A program made the position numbers and the translations under genes. Shown one piece after another: positions 16,637 through 25,501 of a DNA stretch of 64,000 nucleotides. Location: positions 186,001-250,000 of the forward strand of contig WGMR01000005.1 of NCBI GenBank assembly GCA_016124955.1, read 5' to 3'. Each line of letters opens with the position of its first letter. Within the stretch, counting starts at the first letter, position 1. Origin of the DNA: Alphaproteobacteria bacterium. Its GTDB lineage: Bacteria; Pseudomonadota; Alphaproteobacteria; UBA9219; RFNS01. Under the pieces are notes generated by a model. It worked only from the letters and a program-made list of their open reading frames with translations. It ran no database searches and had not been told where the DNA came from.

Positions 16637-19231
16637 TTATGTAACTAATTTGTTACGCCCAAGCAAGGCCGGTAATAAAACCCAGGTGCAAGCAAAAGAA
16701 TATAACAGGGAAATTGTTAAAATATTCCCCATACTTGCGGTTCCAGGGTGGCTGGAAAGCGAGAGTGACCCAAATGCCACGAGCGTTGTAAAAGCGCTAA
16801 ATGCTACGGCTCGGGCCATGCTGGACTGCAATGGCTGCTGCCCCCCGGCCCGCCAATAGATCAGAAAATATATTGAGAATGAGACCCCGAGCCCCAGTAA
16901 AAGGGGCAAGCCGATGATATTTGCGAAGTTTATGGGCAGTCCGATCAAAACGGCGGTGCCGAGCGTCAGCAAACCGGCGAGAATCAGCGGTGCCAGCAAT
17001 GCCGCCACGTCGAACGGCCGCCGTAGCGCAAGGAAGGCCAGCAGCGCGATGGCAATAAGCGCGCCGGTTGCGGCTTGAATGAACGCCTGAACGATCGTGT
17101 TGCCCGATTCCTGTATCGAGATGGGGGTTCCGGTCGCTTCCGGTGCTATGGCCCGCACCGCCTTGGTGAAGGCGATCATGGTTTGTCGGTCGCGGGGGCT
17201 TACCCCTTCGGCCAGCGCGGGGTGCACTTCAATGCGGGCCCGCCCGTCTGCCGCCACCCAATCTTCGCGTAAATCCTGTGGGATGTCGTCCGCAGTGACG
17301 GGCTTGTTTGCGGCAAGCAACTGCTTGATGGCTTCGATTTGCGCGAGCATGCCGTTCACCAGCGCGGCCTTGAGCCGCTCATACAGTTCCGGCGTGTCCC
17401 TATCCGCCAACGCATCGAGGGCTGCGAGCAGTGCGGGTCCGGGTGCAAAATTATCCGCGCTGATTGCGCGTAGGTTTTGCCGAACTTCGTTGATGGCGAG
17501 CGATATTTCTGCGTTCGTTGGCGGCGGGCGGATAACCGGCGGAAAGAGCGTGGGTGCCAGCAGCATGTTTGCGTCCGCAACGATGGCAAGCTTGTCTTCC
17601 TGTTCGCGGGGTATAAAGCTGCTGAGGGTCATGGTGCGCGCGACTTCGGGCAGCGCCCGCAGCTTTTCTTTCAGGGTGTCGGCGGCCGCCAGATCGGGCG
17701 CAAGGATTTCGATGGTATAGGGGTTGGTGGCGGGGTCGTCGATCAGGCTCAGCAGCGTCGCGACGGATTCAGTTTTCGGATCCTTCAGATTGAGCGGGTC
17801 AAAATCGAAATGCAGTTGTGTGGTTAACCCCGCGCCGGCAAGCGCGGCCAAGGCGGCACCGCAAAGCACCAGCTTGCGGCGGGTCAGCAGAAAATTGTCG
17901 ATCGGTGCGGTCCAGCGGAAACCCACGGTTTCCGGTTCTGCGGGCGGTCTGAAGATGGTGATTAGCGCGGGCAAAAGGGTGAGGTTAAGCGCAAGCGCGA
18001 TGATCATGCCGCATCCGGCAATCAGGCCCAGCTCGGCGACGCCCGCATAATCCGTCGGCGTAAAGCACAGAAAGCCGGCGGCGGTGCAAATGCCTGCCAG
18101 CAAAAGCGGCTTGGCGATGATGCGCGCGGTTTCCTGTATCGCGGTTGTGCTGTCGGGGTGGATATGATGCTGGTCGCGGAAGCGCACACCGAACTGTATG
18201 CCGAAATCGACCGCTATGCCGACGAACATCACGGCGAAAGCGACCGAAATCAGGTTCAGCGAACCGGCCATGAAAAGACCCGTTGCCGTCGTCAGCGCCA
18301 GCCCGCACACAAGCGTGACGATAATGGGAATAACAAGCCGCAGCGTGCGCAACGCCACAAGCAGAAGCGCAAGCACGGCGATCAGCGAACCGATGGTCGC
18401 GAGCCCCATGCCTTCGGCCACGCTCGCGAATTCCTCGTCATTCAGCGCGACGCTGCCGGTCAGCTTCACTTCGATGCCGTTGTCCGGCGTAAGGCCCAGT
18501 TCGCGCGCGGCTTCGCGCACGTGTTTGCCCGCTTCGGCGCCGGGCGAAAGCGCGGTGTAATCGAGCACGGGCTGCATCAAAATAAAGCGTCGCGCGCTGT
18601 TGAAGCTGCCGCCATCGCCCGTGATCAGCCCTTGCCAATCAAGCGTGACGTTCTTGCCGTCCGTAACGTCGGCGATCACTTTCGTCATTTTCCCGACCGC
18701 CGCGGCGGTTTGCGGCGTATTGCCGTATCCGCGCTTGATGCCTTCTAGTACGAGCGACAGCGTGCCGAACAGACCGCGCAAGGAAGGATCGGCCGCCAGC
18801 GTGCCCAGTAACGGCTGGGCTTGCATGAGCTGGTTCGTGGTTTCGGTCAGTTCCGCGGTATCGAGCAGCAATAACCCGTTTTGCCGGTAGAAGGGCAGGG
18901 CGTCCGGCCGTTTGATGCTGTGGTACAGGCTGGGCGTCTGCTGCAGTTTTTCGTAAAGCCGTGCGGCGGCGCTTTCCGCTTCGCCGCTGTTGCGTCCTTC
19001 GATCACGATCAGCAACAAATCATTGTGTTGGGGGAATGCCCGCTCGAGCTCCTTTTCGTTGATACGCCAACCGAGATCGGACGCCAGAAGCGTATTGACG
19101 TCGGTGTTCATTTTGAAATGGTGTGCGGTGTACCAGACGCCAAAACCGGTCAAAGTGATGGCGCAGAGCAACACCGGCCATGAAAATCGGCGGCACCAGT
19201 CAACAATCGCTACGATCAGTGTTGTCAGCAT
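16637..19231 (-). CDS. hpnN: HpnN-like hopanoid/lipid RND exporter (MMPL family)
   Basis: This 864-residue RND/MMPL transporter has two halves, each with a periplasmic loop and a membrane bundle. A first membrane helix lies at about 18-36, a periplasmic domain at about 40-260, bundles at about 267-435 and 455-475, a second periplasmic domain at about 480-700, and the final bundle at 715-860. Signature stretches include MNTDVNTLLASDLGWR, FVGIAVDFGIQFGVRFRD and SFSIYFLIYWRAGG. HpnN moves hopanoids to the outer membrane in several alphaproteobacteria and Burkholderia. No squalene-hopene cyclase genes occur in the window, so the cargo is inferred. The start is divergent from the PAP2 gene, with 49 bases between. 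Confidence 0.87.
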   Translation of the reverse strand: MLTTLIVAIVDWCRRFSWPVLLCAITLTGFGVWYTAHHFKMNTDVNTLLASDLGWRINEKELERAFPQHNDLLLIVIEGRNSGEAESAAARLYEKLQQTPSLYHSIKRPDALPFYRQNGLLLLDTAELTETTNQLMQAQPLLGTLAADPSLRGLFGTLSLVLEGIKRGYGNTPQTAAAVGKMTKVIADVTDGKNVTLDWQGLITGDGGSFNSARRFILMQPVLDYTALSPGAEAGKHVREAARELGLTPDNGIEVKLTGSVALNDEEFASVAEGMGLATIGSLIAVLALLLVALRTLRLVIPIIVTLVCGLALTTATGLFMAGSLNLISVAFAVMFVGIAVDFGIQFGVRFRDQHHIHPDSTTAIQETARIIAKPLLLAGICTAAGFLCFTPTDYAGVAELGLIAGCGMIIALALNLTLLPALITIFRPPAEPETVGFRWTAPIDNFLLTRRKLVLCGAALAALAGAGLTTQLHFDFDPLNLKDPKTESVATLLSLIDDPATNPYTIEILAPDLAAADTLKEKLRALPEVARTMTLSSFIPREQEDKLAIVADANMLLAPTLFPPVIRPPPTNAEISLAINEVRQNLRAISADNFAPGPALLAALDALADRDTPELYERLKAALVNGMLAQIEAIKQLLAANKPVTADDIPQDLREDWVAADGRARIEVHPALAEGVSPRDRQTMIAFTKAVRAIAPEATGTPISIQESGNTIVQAFIQAATGALIAIALLAFLALRRPFDVAALLAPLILAGLLTLGTAVLIGLPINFANIIGLPLLLGLGVSFSIYFLIYWRAGGQQPLQSSMARAVAFSAFTTLVAFGSLSLSSHPGTASMGNILTISLLYSFACTWVLLPALLGRNKLVT

Positions 19232-19280
19232 GGGCGATTGTGTACTTTAATCTTTAATTCTGTGCAAACAGGGGGCACAC

Positions 19281-19979
19281 TTGAACAGCTTTGACACGTC
19301 CATCCTATTATACCTGAACCAGTTTTCGCACCAGTCGATCTGGTTCGATACCGTTATGCATGCCTTCAAATCAAGCAATATACTCAAGAGCGGCATTTAC
19401 ATGGCCATGGTCTGGTTCGCGTGGTTTGCGAACACCGGGCCGCATGACGAGCGCAAGCGGCGGGAAAATGCCCTAACGGCGATCATGGCCGCGATCATCG
19501 CCCCGTTGGTGGCACGGCTGCTGGTTATTGTGCTGCCTCATCGGTTGCGTCCGGTCCAGAACCCCGACCTCCCTTTCCAGAAATCATTCTTCCTTGAAAC
19601 CGATAATCTTGATACCTGGAGTTCGTTTCCAAGCGAGCATGCCACGCTTTTCTTCACGATAACGGTGGCTTTGTTCTTCGTTTCCCGCAGGCTCGGGCTG
19701 ATCGCGCTGGCTTATGCGCTGTTTTTGAGCTTTGTGCGCGTCTATCTTGGGCTGCATTATCCGACCGATATCATGGGCGGCATGGTGGTGGGGGCCGGAG
19801 TTGTCCTGCTGCTACGCTGGCCCGTTATCAAGCAGCTTTATGTGCGTCCGGCATTTTATATCCATGAAAAATACCCGGGCCTGTTTTATGCGGGTATGTT
19901 CTTATTGTGCTGCGAAATAGAAGAGATGTTCTTTGATATACAGCTCTATCTCGGGCACGCGATAAAATACTTATTCTGA
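19281..19979 (+). CDS. PAP2-family membrane phosphatase
   Basis: The 232-residue membrane protein carries the three PAP2/acid-phosphatase motifs: HRLRPVQ (about residue 87-93, standing for KX6RP), FPSEHATLFF (about 116, the PSGH motif) and RVYLGLHYPTDIMGG (about 150-164, containing the catalytic histidine and aspartate). Family members dephosphorylate lipid phosphates such as undecaprenyl pyrophosphate or phosphatidate. Five or six hydrophobic helices are visible. The start is TTG, supported by a GGGGG tract 6 bases upstream. The stop abuts the stop of the converging Lrp gene with no base between (TGATCA). Confidence 0.9.
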   Translation: MNSFDTSILLYLNQFSHQSIWFDTVMHAFKSSNILKSGIYMAMVWFAWFANTGPHDERKRRENALTAIMAAIIAPLVARLLVIVLPHRLRPVQNPDLPFQKSFFLETDNLDTWSSFPSEHATLFFTITVALFFVSRRLGLIALAYALFLSFVRVYLGLHYPTDIMGGMVVGAGVVLLLRWPVIKQLYVRPAFYIHEKYPGLFYAGMFLLCCEIEEMFFDIQLYLGHAIKYLF

Positions 19980-20480
19980 TCAGCGTCCGCGGGCGCTGGT
20001 CAGCATGCTTTCGGTGATAGGCACGCCCGGATCATATTTGCCGCGGCGGATCACCATGAAAGATTTGACGTGATTGACGTTCGGCGCGCTCGTGAGATGC
20101 GTGGTCAGGAACTTCTGGTAGGTTTCCATATTTTCGGCGACGATCTTGAGGATGTAATCGGCTTCACCCGCAAGCATGTAGCATTCGCGGACCATCGGCC
20201 ATGACTGGACCAGCTTTTCGAACTGCCCGAGATCGGTTTCGGCATGGCTGGTCAGGCTGACTTGCACGAAAATGGTGGTGCCGTAACCAAGCCTGTCGGA
20301 TGCCAAATCTGCATGGTAACTTTTGATGAACCCGGCTTCTTCAAGTGCACGCACCCGGCGCAGGCAGGGCGGGGCCGAAATACCGGCCTTTTTCGCCAGA
20401 TCGACATTCGTCATACGCCCGTTTTCCTGCAAGTGGCGCAGGATTTTGATATCAATCCGGTCGAGTTTGACGCGTTTCAT
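19980..20480 (-). CDS. Lrp/AsnC-family transcriptional regulator
   Basis: Counting from ATG 20480 gives 166 residues, the standard Lrp/AsnC length. A longer reading frame upstream has no family homology and would run into the divergent gene. The N-terminal helix-turn-helix (LDRIDIKILRHLQENGRMTN, then LAKKAGISAPPCLRRVRALE) is followed by a RAM ligand-binding domain (YMLAGEADYILKIVAENM). These regulators respond to amino acids. Only 21 bases separate it from the divergent ELM1-like gene, so it may regulate that gene and itself. In other alphaproteobacteria an AsnC-type gene often lies close to trxB; here four genes intervene. Confidence 0.93.
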   Translation of the reverse strand: MKRVKLDRIDIKILRHLQENGRMTNVDLAKKAGISAPPCLRRVRALEEAGFIKSYHADLASDRLGYGTTIFVQVSLTSHAETDLGQFEKLVQSWPMVRECYMLAGEADYILKIVAENMETYQKFLTTHLTSAPNVNHVKSFMVIRRGKYDPGVPITESMLTSARGR

Positions 20481-20501
20481 GGGGCGATCTAAGACAGGGA
20501 T

Positions 20502-21548
20502 ATGGTTAGCCAGACGAACAAGACTATTAGGCCATCCCGTGATCCCGCGCAACTTTCTTGCTGGGTTGTGACGGATGGCAAAGCAGGCATGGAAAATCAG
20601 TGCCTTGGCCTTGCGGAAGCCCTTGGCCTGCAACCCACTGTTAAGCGTATAAAATTACGTAGCCCGTGGCGGCAGCTCACGCCCTATTTGCGCACCGGCA
20701 AGCGTTTCGCTTTCAGCCACAAGGGAGACGCGATCGAGCCACCCTGGCCCGATCTTCTGATCGCCACCGGCAGGCACAGCATTCCGGCATCGTTGCGCGT
20801 GCGGCGGCAAAGCATGCAGGGCGGGCAGCCCGGTACGCTCACGGTGCAATTGCAAGACCCGGTTATCAACCCTTCGCGCTTTGATCTGGTTGTCGTGCCG
20901 CGCCACGATGGCTTGACGGGCGCGAATGTGATGACGACGCGCGGGGGGCTGCATCGTGTCACGCCGGCCATGTTGGAAAATGAAGCACGGAAGCTTGCGC
21001 CGAAGGTTGCGCATTTGCCGCGGCCATATGTTGCCGTGCTGATCGGCGGTGCGAACAGCGTGTATCAATTCGGCCCGCGTGAAATGATCCCGCTCAGCGT
21101 TCAACTTTCCGCGCTGGCGCGCAGCATGCCCGCAAGCCTGCTGGTCACGCCTTCGCGCCGCACGGGCGAAGCCAATATGGCGATTTTGCAGGCGGGGTTA
21201 CACGACGTGCCAAGTTTCTTATGGGATGAAAACGGGGACAACCCCTACTACGGCATGCTGGGACTGGCGGATTACATCGTGGTCACATGCGATTCCGTCA
21301 ATATGGTTTCCGAAGCCTGTACCACGGGCAAGCCCGTTTATGTGATCGATTTGCCCGGCGGCTCGGACAAGTTCCGGCGTTTTCATCAGGGCATGCGTGA
21401 TGACGGCCTTGCGCGGATTTTCGAAGGCGCGCTGGAAAATTATTCCTACCAGCCGCTTGATGATGTCAGGCTGGTGGCGGAGCGCATCCGTCGCTTGCTG
21501 AACGGAAACGAGGAGCGCGCAACTATCGGGGCTAAGCATGACGATTGA
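20502..21548 (+). CDS. ELM1-family protein (mitochondrial fission ELM1-like)
   Basis: The 348-residue product matches the ELM1/DUF1022 family, shared by alphaproteobacteria and plant mitochondria. Visible family stretches are CWVVTDGKAGMENQCLGLAE at the N-terminus, PDLLIATGRHSIPASL, VVVPRHDGL, VAVLIGGANSVYQFG, then TPSRRTG and DYIVVTCDSVNMVSEA. The plant protein recruits a dynamin for mitochondrial fission; the bacterial function is not established. The alternating alpha/beta pattern and conserved glycines look like a GT-B-type glycosyltransferase fold, but this is inference. The gene heads a rightward run and overlaps the glycerate kinase start by 11 bases. Confidence 0.85.
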   Translation: MVSQTNKTIRPSRDPAQLSCWVVTDGKAGMENQCLGLAEALGLQPTVKRIKLRSPWRQLTPYLRTGKRFAFSHKGDAIEPPWPDLLIATGRHSIPASLRVRRQSMQGGQPGTLTVQLQDPVINPSRFDLVVVPRHDGLTGANVMTTRGGLHRVTPAMLENEARKLAPKVAHLPRPYVAVLIGGANSVYQFGPREMIPLSVQLSALARSMPASLLVTPSRRTGEANMAILQAGLHDVPSFLWDENGDNPYYGMLGLADYIVVTCDSVNMVSEACTTGKPVYVIDLPGGSDKFRRFHQGMRDDGLARIFEGALENYSYQPLDDVRLVAERIRRLLNGNEERATIGAKHDD

Positions 21549-22803
21549 AGCGGCGTCATTTTTGCGCGGTATGTTCGATGCCGCGTTGGATGCCGTTAAG
21601 GCGGAAGACCGCGTGCCGCTTTATCTGCCGCGCCCGCCCAAGGGTAAAACCGTCGTTGTCGGGGCAGGCAAGGCAGCTGCGATTATGGCCAAGGCGGTAG
21701 AAGACCATTACGAGGGCGATGTTAGCGGTCTCGTGATTACCCGCTACGGACACGGCGTGCCGTTGCAAAAAATCAGAATGGTGGAAGCCGGCCACCCCAT
21801 GCCGGACGATGCGGGGCAGGAGGCTGCGCGCGCGATCCTCGAGCTTGCGGGCACCCTTGGCCCGGATGATTTGCTGCTGTGCCTGATTTCCGGCGGCGGT
21901 TCGGCGTTGCTGTCGCTTCCGGCGCAAGGCCTTTCGATGGCCGACATGCAGCAAGTTACAAAAAGCCTGCTGCTTTCCGGCGCCAACATCGGCGAGATCA
22001 ACTGCGTGCGCAAACATATATCTGCGATTGCGGGCGGACGGCTGGCGCGCGCGGCAAAAGGCGCGCGGATCGTCACGCTGATGATTTCGGATGTGCCGGG
22101 CGACGATCTCTCCGTGATCGCTTCCGGCCCGACGGTGGCAGACCCGACCTGCTTCGCTGATGCTGCAGGTATTTTGAAGAAATATGCGATCGATTTGCCA
22201 CCTGCGCTTGAAAAACATCTCGCGGCCGCCAGCGACGAAAGCGTAAAACTCGGTGATCCGTGCCTGGCGCGTGCCGAGGTTGTTATGGTTGCGAAGCCAC
22301 AAGATGCCCTTGATGCGGCGGCGGCATTTGCGCGCACGCAAGGCATTACTCCGCTCGTGCTTGGTAACGCCATCGAAGGCGAGGCGCGCGATGTCGCGCT
22401 CGTAATGGCAGGCATGGCGCGACAGGTCGTGGAACACGGGCAGCCGATACCTGCGCCGTGCGTGCTGATTTCGGGCGGTGAAACGACCGTGACCGTCAAG
22501 GGCAAGGGGCAGGGCGGCCGTAACTGCGAATTTCTGCTGAACTTTGCAATCGCGACAGAAGGGCTGGCGCATGTTCATGCCATCGCCTGCGACACGGATG
22601 GCATAGACGGCACCGAAGACAACGCCGGTGCGGTTATGGCGCCCGGCATGCTTGCTGCGGCCGCGAAGCGCAGCGTGATCGCCAAGGATTTTGCTGCCCG
22701 CAATGACTCGTACAACTTTTTCAAACAGTGTGACGCGCTGGTCATGACCGGTCCGACGCGGACAAATGTGAACGATTTCCGCGCAATATACATAGAGAAA
22801 TAG
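21538..22803 (+). CDS. Glycerate 2-kinase (GckA/TtuD, MOFRL family)
   Basis: This 421-residue protein is a glycerate 2-kinase of the MOFRL type, phosphorylating D-glycerate to 2-phosphoglycerate in glyoxylate, tartronate or serine-cycle metabolism. Recognisable features are VVGAGKAAAIMAKAVE, LISGGGSALLSLPA, NCVRKHISAIAGGRLA, SDVPGDDLSVIASGPT, and in the MOFRL part ISGGETTVTVKGKGQGGRN and CDTDGIDGTEDNAGA. The start lies inside the 3' end of the ELM1-like gene (11-base overlap), so the two are probably translationally coupled. No glyoxylate carboligase or tartronate semialdehyde reductase is nearby. Confidence 0.93.
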   Translation: MTIEAASFLRGMFDAALDAVKAEDRVPLYLPRPPKGKTVVVGAGKAAAIMAKAVEDHYEGDVSGLVITRYGHGVPLQKIRMVEAGHPMPDDAGQEAARAILELAGTLGPDDLLLCLISGGGSALLSLPAQGLSMADMQQVTKSLLLSGANIGEINCVRKHISAIAGGRLARAAKGARIVTLMISDVPGDDLSVIASGPTVADPTCFADAAGILKKYAIDLPPALEKHLAAASDESVKLGDPCLARAEVVMVAKPQDALDAAAAFARTQGITPLVLGNAIEGEARDVALVMAGMARQVVEHGQPIPAPCVLISGGETTVTVKGKGQGGRNCEFLLNFAIATEGLAHVHAIACDTDGIDGTEDNAGAVMAPGMLAAAAKRSVIAKDFAARNDSYNFFKQCDALVMTGPTRTNVNDFRAIYIEK

Positions 22804-22857
22804 CCGGTTAACGCGCTGCACCGAGAATGGTAGATTGTGCGTGAAACAGAGGGATCG

Positions 22858-23478
22858 ATGTCCGCCGTAAACCTTGATGCGCTGAAATCCGCAACCCTGC
22901 ATGCCGATCCATACCCCTATGCGATCGTGCCCGGTTTTATCAAGGCCGATGCGGTCGAGGCGATCGAGCGCGATTTTCCGGCCGTCGAGCGGCCCGGAAG
23001 CTTTCCGTTGCCGACTTTGAAGTACGGCAGCGCGTTTCAATCGCTCATGCAGGAAATTCAGGGGCCGGAAATGACCGGCATGGTTGCCGGGAAATTCGGG
23101 GTTGATTTGTCCGGGCGCCCCACCATGGTGACGGTGCGGGGGCAGTGCCGGGCGACCGACGGCAAAATTCATACCGATAGCAAGACCAAGCTGATTACCG
23201 TGCTGATATACATGAACGGCACGTGGGAAAAGCCGGGCGGACGTTTGCGTTTGCTTAGATCGCCTGACAATCTGCATGATGTCGTGGCAGAAGTGCCGCC
23301 CGATCGCGGGACGCTTCTGATTTTCAAAAACCAGCCCAACGCCTGGCACGGCCATGAATCTTTTGAAGGGCCGCGCCGGGCCATCCAGCTCAATTGGGTT
23401 GCGGATAGGGGCGTGGTTTGGCGCGAGCAGATGCGCCACCGCCTTAGCGCGCTGTTCAAGCGCCCCAGTAGCTATTAG
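22858..23478 (+). CDS. 2-oxoglutarate/Fe(II)-dependent oxygenase family protein
   Basis: The product is about 206 residues from the ATG at 22858, which has a good AGAGGGA site; a GTG 21 bases upstream is less likely. It has the double-stranded beta-helix signature: the iron-binding pair HTD (His105, Asp107), the stretch GGRLRLL, and a distal histidine in AWHGHE (His164 or His166), followed by GPRRAIQLNW with a candidate 2-oxoglutarate-binding arginine near 174. Family members hydroxylate proteins, lipids or small molecules; the substrate is not evident. It lies 54 bases after the glycerate kinase and 102 bases before the unknown 635-residue gene. Confidence 0.83.
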   Translation: MSAVNLDALKSATLHADPYPYAIVPGFIKADAVEAIERDFPAVERPGSFPLPTLKYGSAFQSLMQEIQGPEMTGMVAGKFGVDLSGRPTMVTVRGQCRATDGKIHTDSKTKLITVLIYMNGTWEKPGGRLRLLRSPDNLHDVVAEVPPDRGTLLIFKNQPNAWHGHESFEGPRRAIQLNWVADRGVVWREQMRHRLSALFKRPSSY

Positions 23479-23523
23479 CGTAAAGAAATCAGCCATTTGC
23501 GGTATTTGCAGCCGCGCGCCCAA

Positions 23524-23549
23524 GCGCCTATATATACGTGTATAGGTGC
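23524..23549. promoter_or_regulatory. Imperfect palindrome, candidate operator
   Basis: The core 23527-23546 reads CCTATATATACGTGTATAGG, with outer arms CCTATA/TATAGG. Extending to GC...GC on each side gives 9 of 13 paired positions. It lies 31 bases before the start of the 635-residue gene, where a transcription factor site would be expected. The binding protein is unknown; the nearby Lrp regulator is one possibility only by proximity. Confidence 0.4.
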
Positions 23550-23580
23550 AATCTTCTGACGCGATTCCGGGGCGGCTGCC

Positions 23581-25488
23581 ATGCCATTGAAAATAGACAC
23601 TTTTAGTAATGTTTCCGGCGGCAATGCCTTTTTCAAGGCCGTTACCCACCCGCTGGCAGCCAGCAAGGCGCGCAACCTTGTTTCCCATGTGCAGAAGAAC
23701 GGCCCGGTGGCGATTTATGACCCCCACAATCTGCTGGCAGGGTTCAACGAGTTTTTCCCGCTGAGCGAGGTGGAGATTGAAGGCGTCTATGTGCAGGACG
23801 TCAACAAGATCGGCGCCGTGTTTCTGAACCATAAATCGAAACCCGTGACCCTGCTCGATCAGGCGAAGTGCAAATCCATTCTTGTTGCAACCTTCGATGC
23901 CCAGCGCACGGTGGATCAGATCAACCATCTGATGCCCGCCAACACGCCTTGGTTCAGCTTCGATGCCCTGCGTTTGCCGGAAGACATGCTTTCGGACAAG
24001 AAAAAGTATCTGAGCAACATCAACTTTGCCAACAACTTCGCGTTCTTCCGCGATGGCAAGGGCCACCATACCCGGCTGGTCACCGCCAATTATTGGGCCA
24101 ACTACGGCAGCGCCAGTGGCAGGGTGTGGTGCAATCTGTTCGATGACAAGGGCGAAGCGCTCGCGACATGGATCGACCCGCTGCCGGAAGCCAACGGTAC
24201 GCTGGTGATAGACAGCAAGCATGTGCGCGAACGCTTCAAGCTTCCGGAATTCACGGGGCAGCTGTTCGTGCATATTGTTGGTGCAGCCGGGCATGATGTC
24301 GTCAAATACGCGCTCGATACCTATGGCGATGATGAAACCGTGCTTTCCTGCACGCATGATGCCAATTCATGGCCATCAGACCTTTATGCCGGCCTGCCTG
24401 CGCCAACGGCAGAGGAGGAGGTTGTGTTGTGGGTGCAGAACAGCCACCCGAGCCCCATTCCGGCGGGGGAGATCGGGTTGAACCTGATGGGCGAAGAACA
24501 GGCGGCGTATTTACAAAAGCCGGTTGCGCCCTTTGCCACCTATCGCCTGAGCGTGGCCGAATTGTTGCCCAAGGCACGCTGGCCGCAGCAGCTTGAAATA
24601 CAGGCAGGCAAGCACATCGTGCGCCCGCGCTACGAGGTTATACACAAGAACGGCCGTTGCCGCATTTCCCACCCGAATGTTGAGCGCAATGATCTGAAGC
24701 CCGACAAGCGCCTCGGTGAGCTGGGCGACCTGCTTGGCAAGTTGCATATCCTGCCTGCGCCTATCTTGCCGACCGACCGCTTCACGACCATTGCACTGCC
24801 GACGCCCATGTCAACATCGCAGCAGCATCTGCCGCTCAAGGCGCTCGTGTACGACGCAAAGGGCAAGCAGGTGGTCGAACACCACTTCGGCAACCTGGCG
24901 CGCAAGGATTCGGTAGCGCTGGACGTGAACGAGCTGATCAACGGTTATAAGCTTGACGGCGGCTTCGGGCATATCGAGATCATTTACGATTTCAGCGCAG
25001 GGCATGAGGTTGACGGCTGGATGCACAGCCTGTTCCGCTATATCGACCGCAAGAGCATGCATCAGGCGGAAACCAGTTTCGGCGCGCATATTTTCAACAC
25101 GCTGCTGACCTACAAGAACGAGCCGCAATCCTATGCCGGGCGTCCGCCGGGGTTAACGACGCGCCTGTTCCTGCGCTGCGGCCCGCGGCCGTACGATACG
25201 ATGTGCCACCTTGTGTTTCCGGCATCAATGCCGTGGCATGAAACATCCGATACCGCATTGACGCTCTTTTCCAGCCGCGGCGAGGAAGTGGCGCGGCGCA
25301 TGGTGCGCATACCCTGCAGCGGTTCTCTGCTTTGGCGGGTGAGCGAAATGTTCACGGCTGACGAGCTGGATGGGGCGGGCGATCATTGCTACGTTCAGAT
25401 CCGCGATACGACTTGCCGCTTGTTCGGCTATCATGGGCTGTTGAGCGGCGATAAGGCCTTCAGCCTCGATCACATGTTCGGTTTTTAA
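23581..25488 (+). CDS. Conserved-looking protein of unknown function
   Basis: I do not recognise this 635-residue protein. It has no signal peptide or membrane helix, so it is probably cytoplasmic. The first 130 residues look like a Rossmann-type alpha/beta unit (VAIYDPHNLLAGFNEFF, VYVQDVNKIGAVFL, SILVATFDAQRTVDQI). The remainder is rich in beta strands with many His and Trp residues (for example HHTRLVTANYWANYGSASG and FGYHGLLSGDKAFSLDHMFG). No kinase, transferase or hydrolase motif stands out. It follows the 2OG-Fe oxygenase and precedes trxB by 13 bases. A palindrome sits in its upstream region. Base composition matches its neighbours, which argues against recent transfer. Confidence 0.75.
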   Translation: MPLKIDTFSNVSGGNAFFKAVTHPLAASKARNLVSHVQKNGPVAIYDPHNLLAGFNEFFPLSEVEIEGVYVQDVNKIGAVFLNHKSKPVTLLDQAKCKSILVATFDAQRTVDQINHLMPANTPWFSFDALRLPEDMLSDKKKYLSNINFANNFAFFRDGKGHHTRLVTANYWANYGSASGRVWCNLFDDKGEALATWIDPLPEANGTLVIDSKHVRERFKLPEFTGQLFVHIVGAAGHDVVKYALDTYGDDETVLSCTHDANSWPSDLYAGLPAPTAEEEVVLWVQNSHPSPIPAGEIGLNLMGEEQAAYLQKPVAPFATYRLSVAELLPKARWPQQLEIQAGKHIVRPRYEVIHKNGRCRISHPNVERNDLKPDKRLGELGDLLGKLHILPAPILPTDRFTTIALPTPMSTSQQHLPLKALVYDAKGKQVVEHHFGNLARKDSVALDVNELINGYKLDGGFGHIEIIYDFSAGHEVDGWMHSLFRYIDRKSMHQAETSFGAHIFNTLLTYKNEPQSYAGRPPGLTTRLFLRCGPRPYDTMCHLVFPASMPWHETSDTALTLFSSRGEEVARRMVRIPCSGSLLWRVSEMFTADELDGAGDHCYVQIRDTTCRLFGYHGLLSGDKAFSLDHMFGF

Positions 25489-25501
25489 CCCGGAAGGACG
25501 A

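Noticed and set aside
21556-24357. A 933-residue open frame on the minus strand across the glycerate kinase, oxygenase and unknown genes
   Set aside because: It is antisense to genes with clear motifs, has no family signature, and long antisense frames are common in GC-rich coding DNA.
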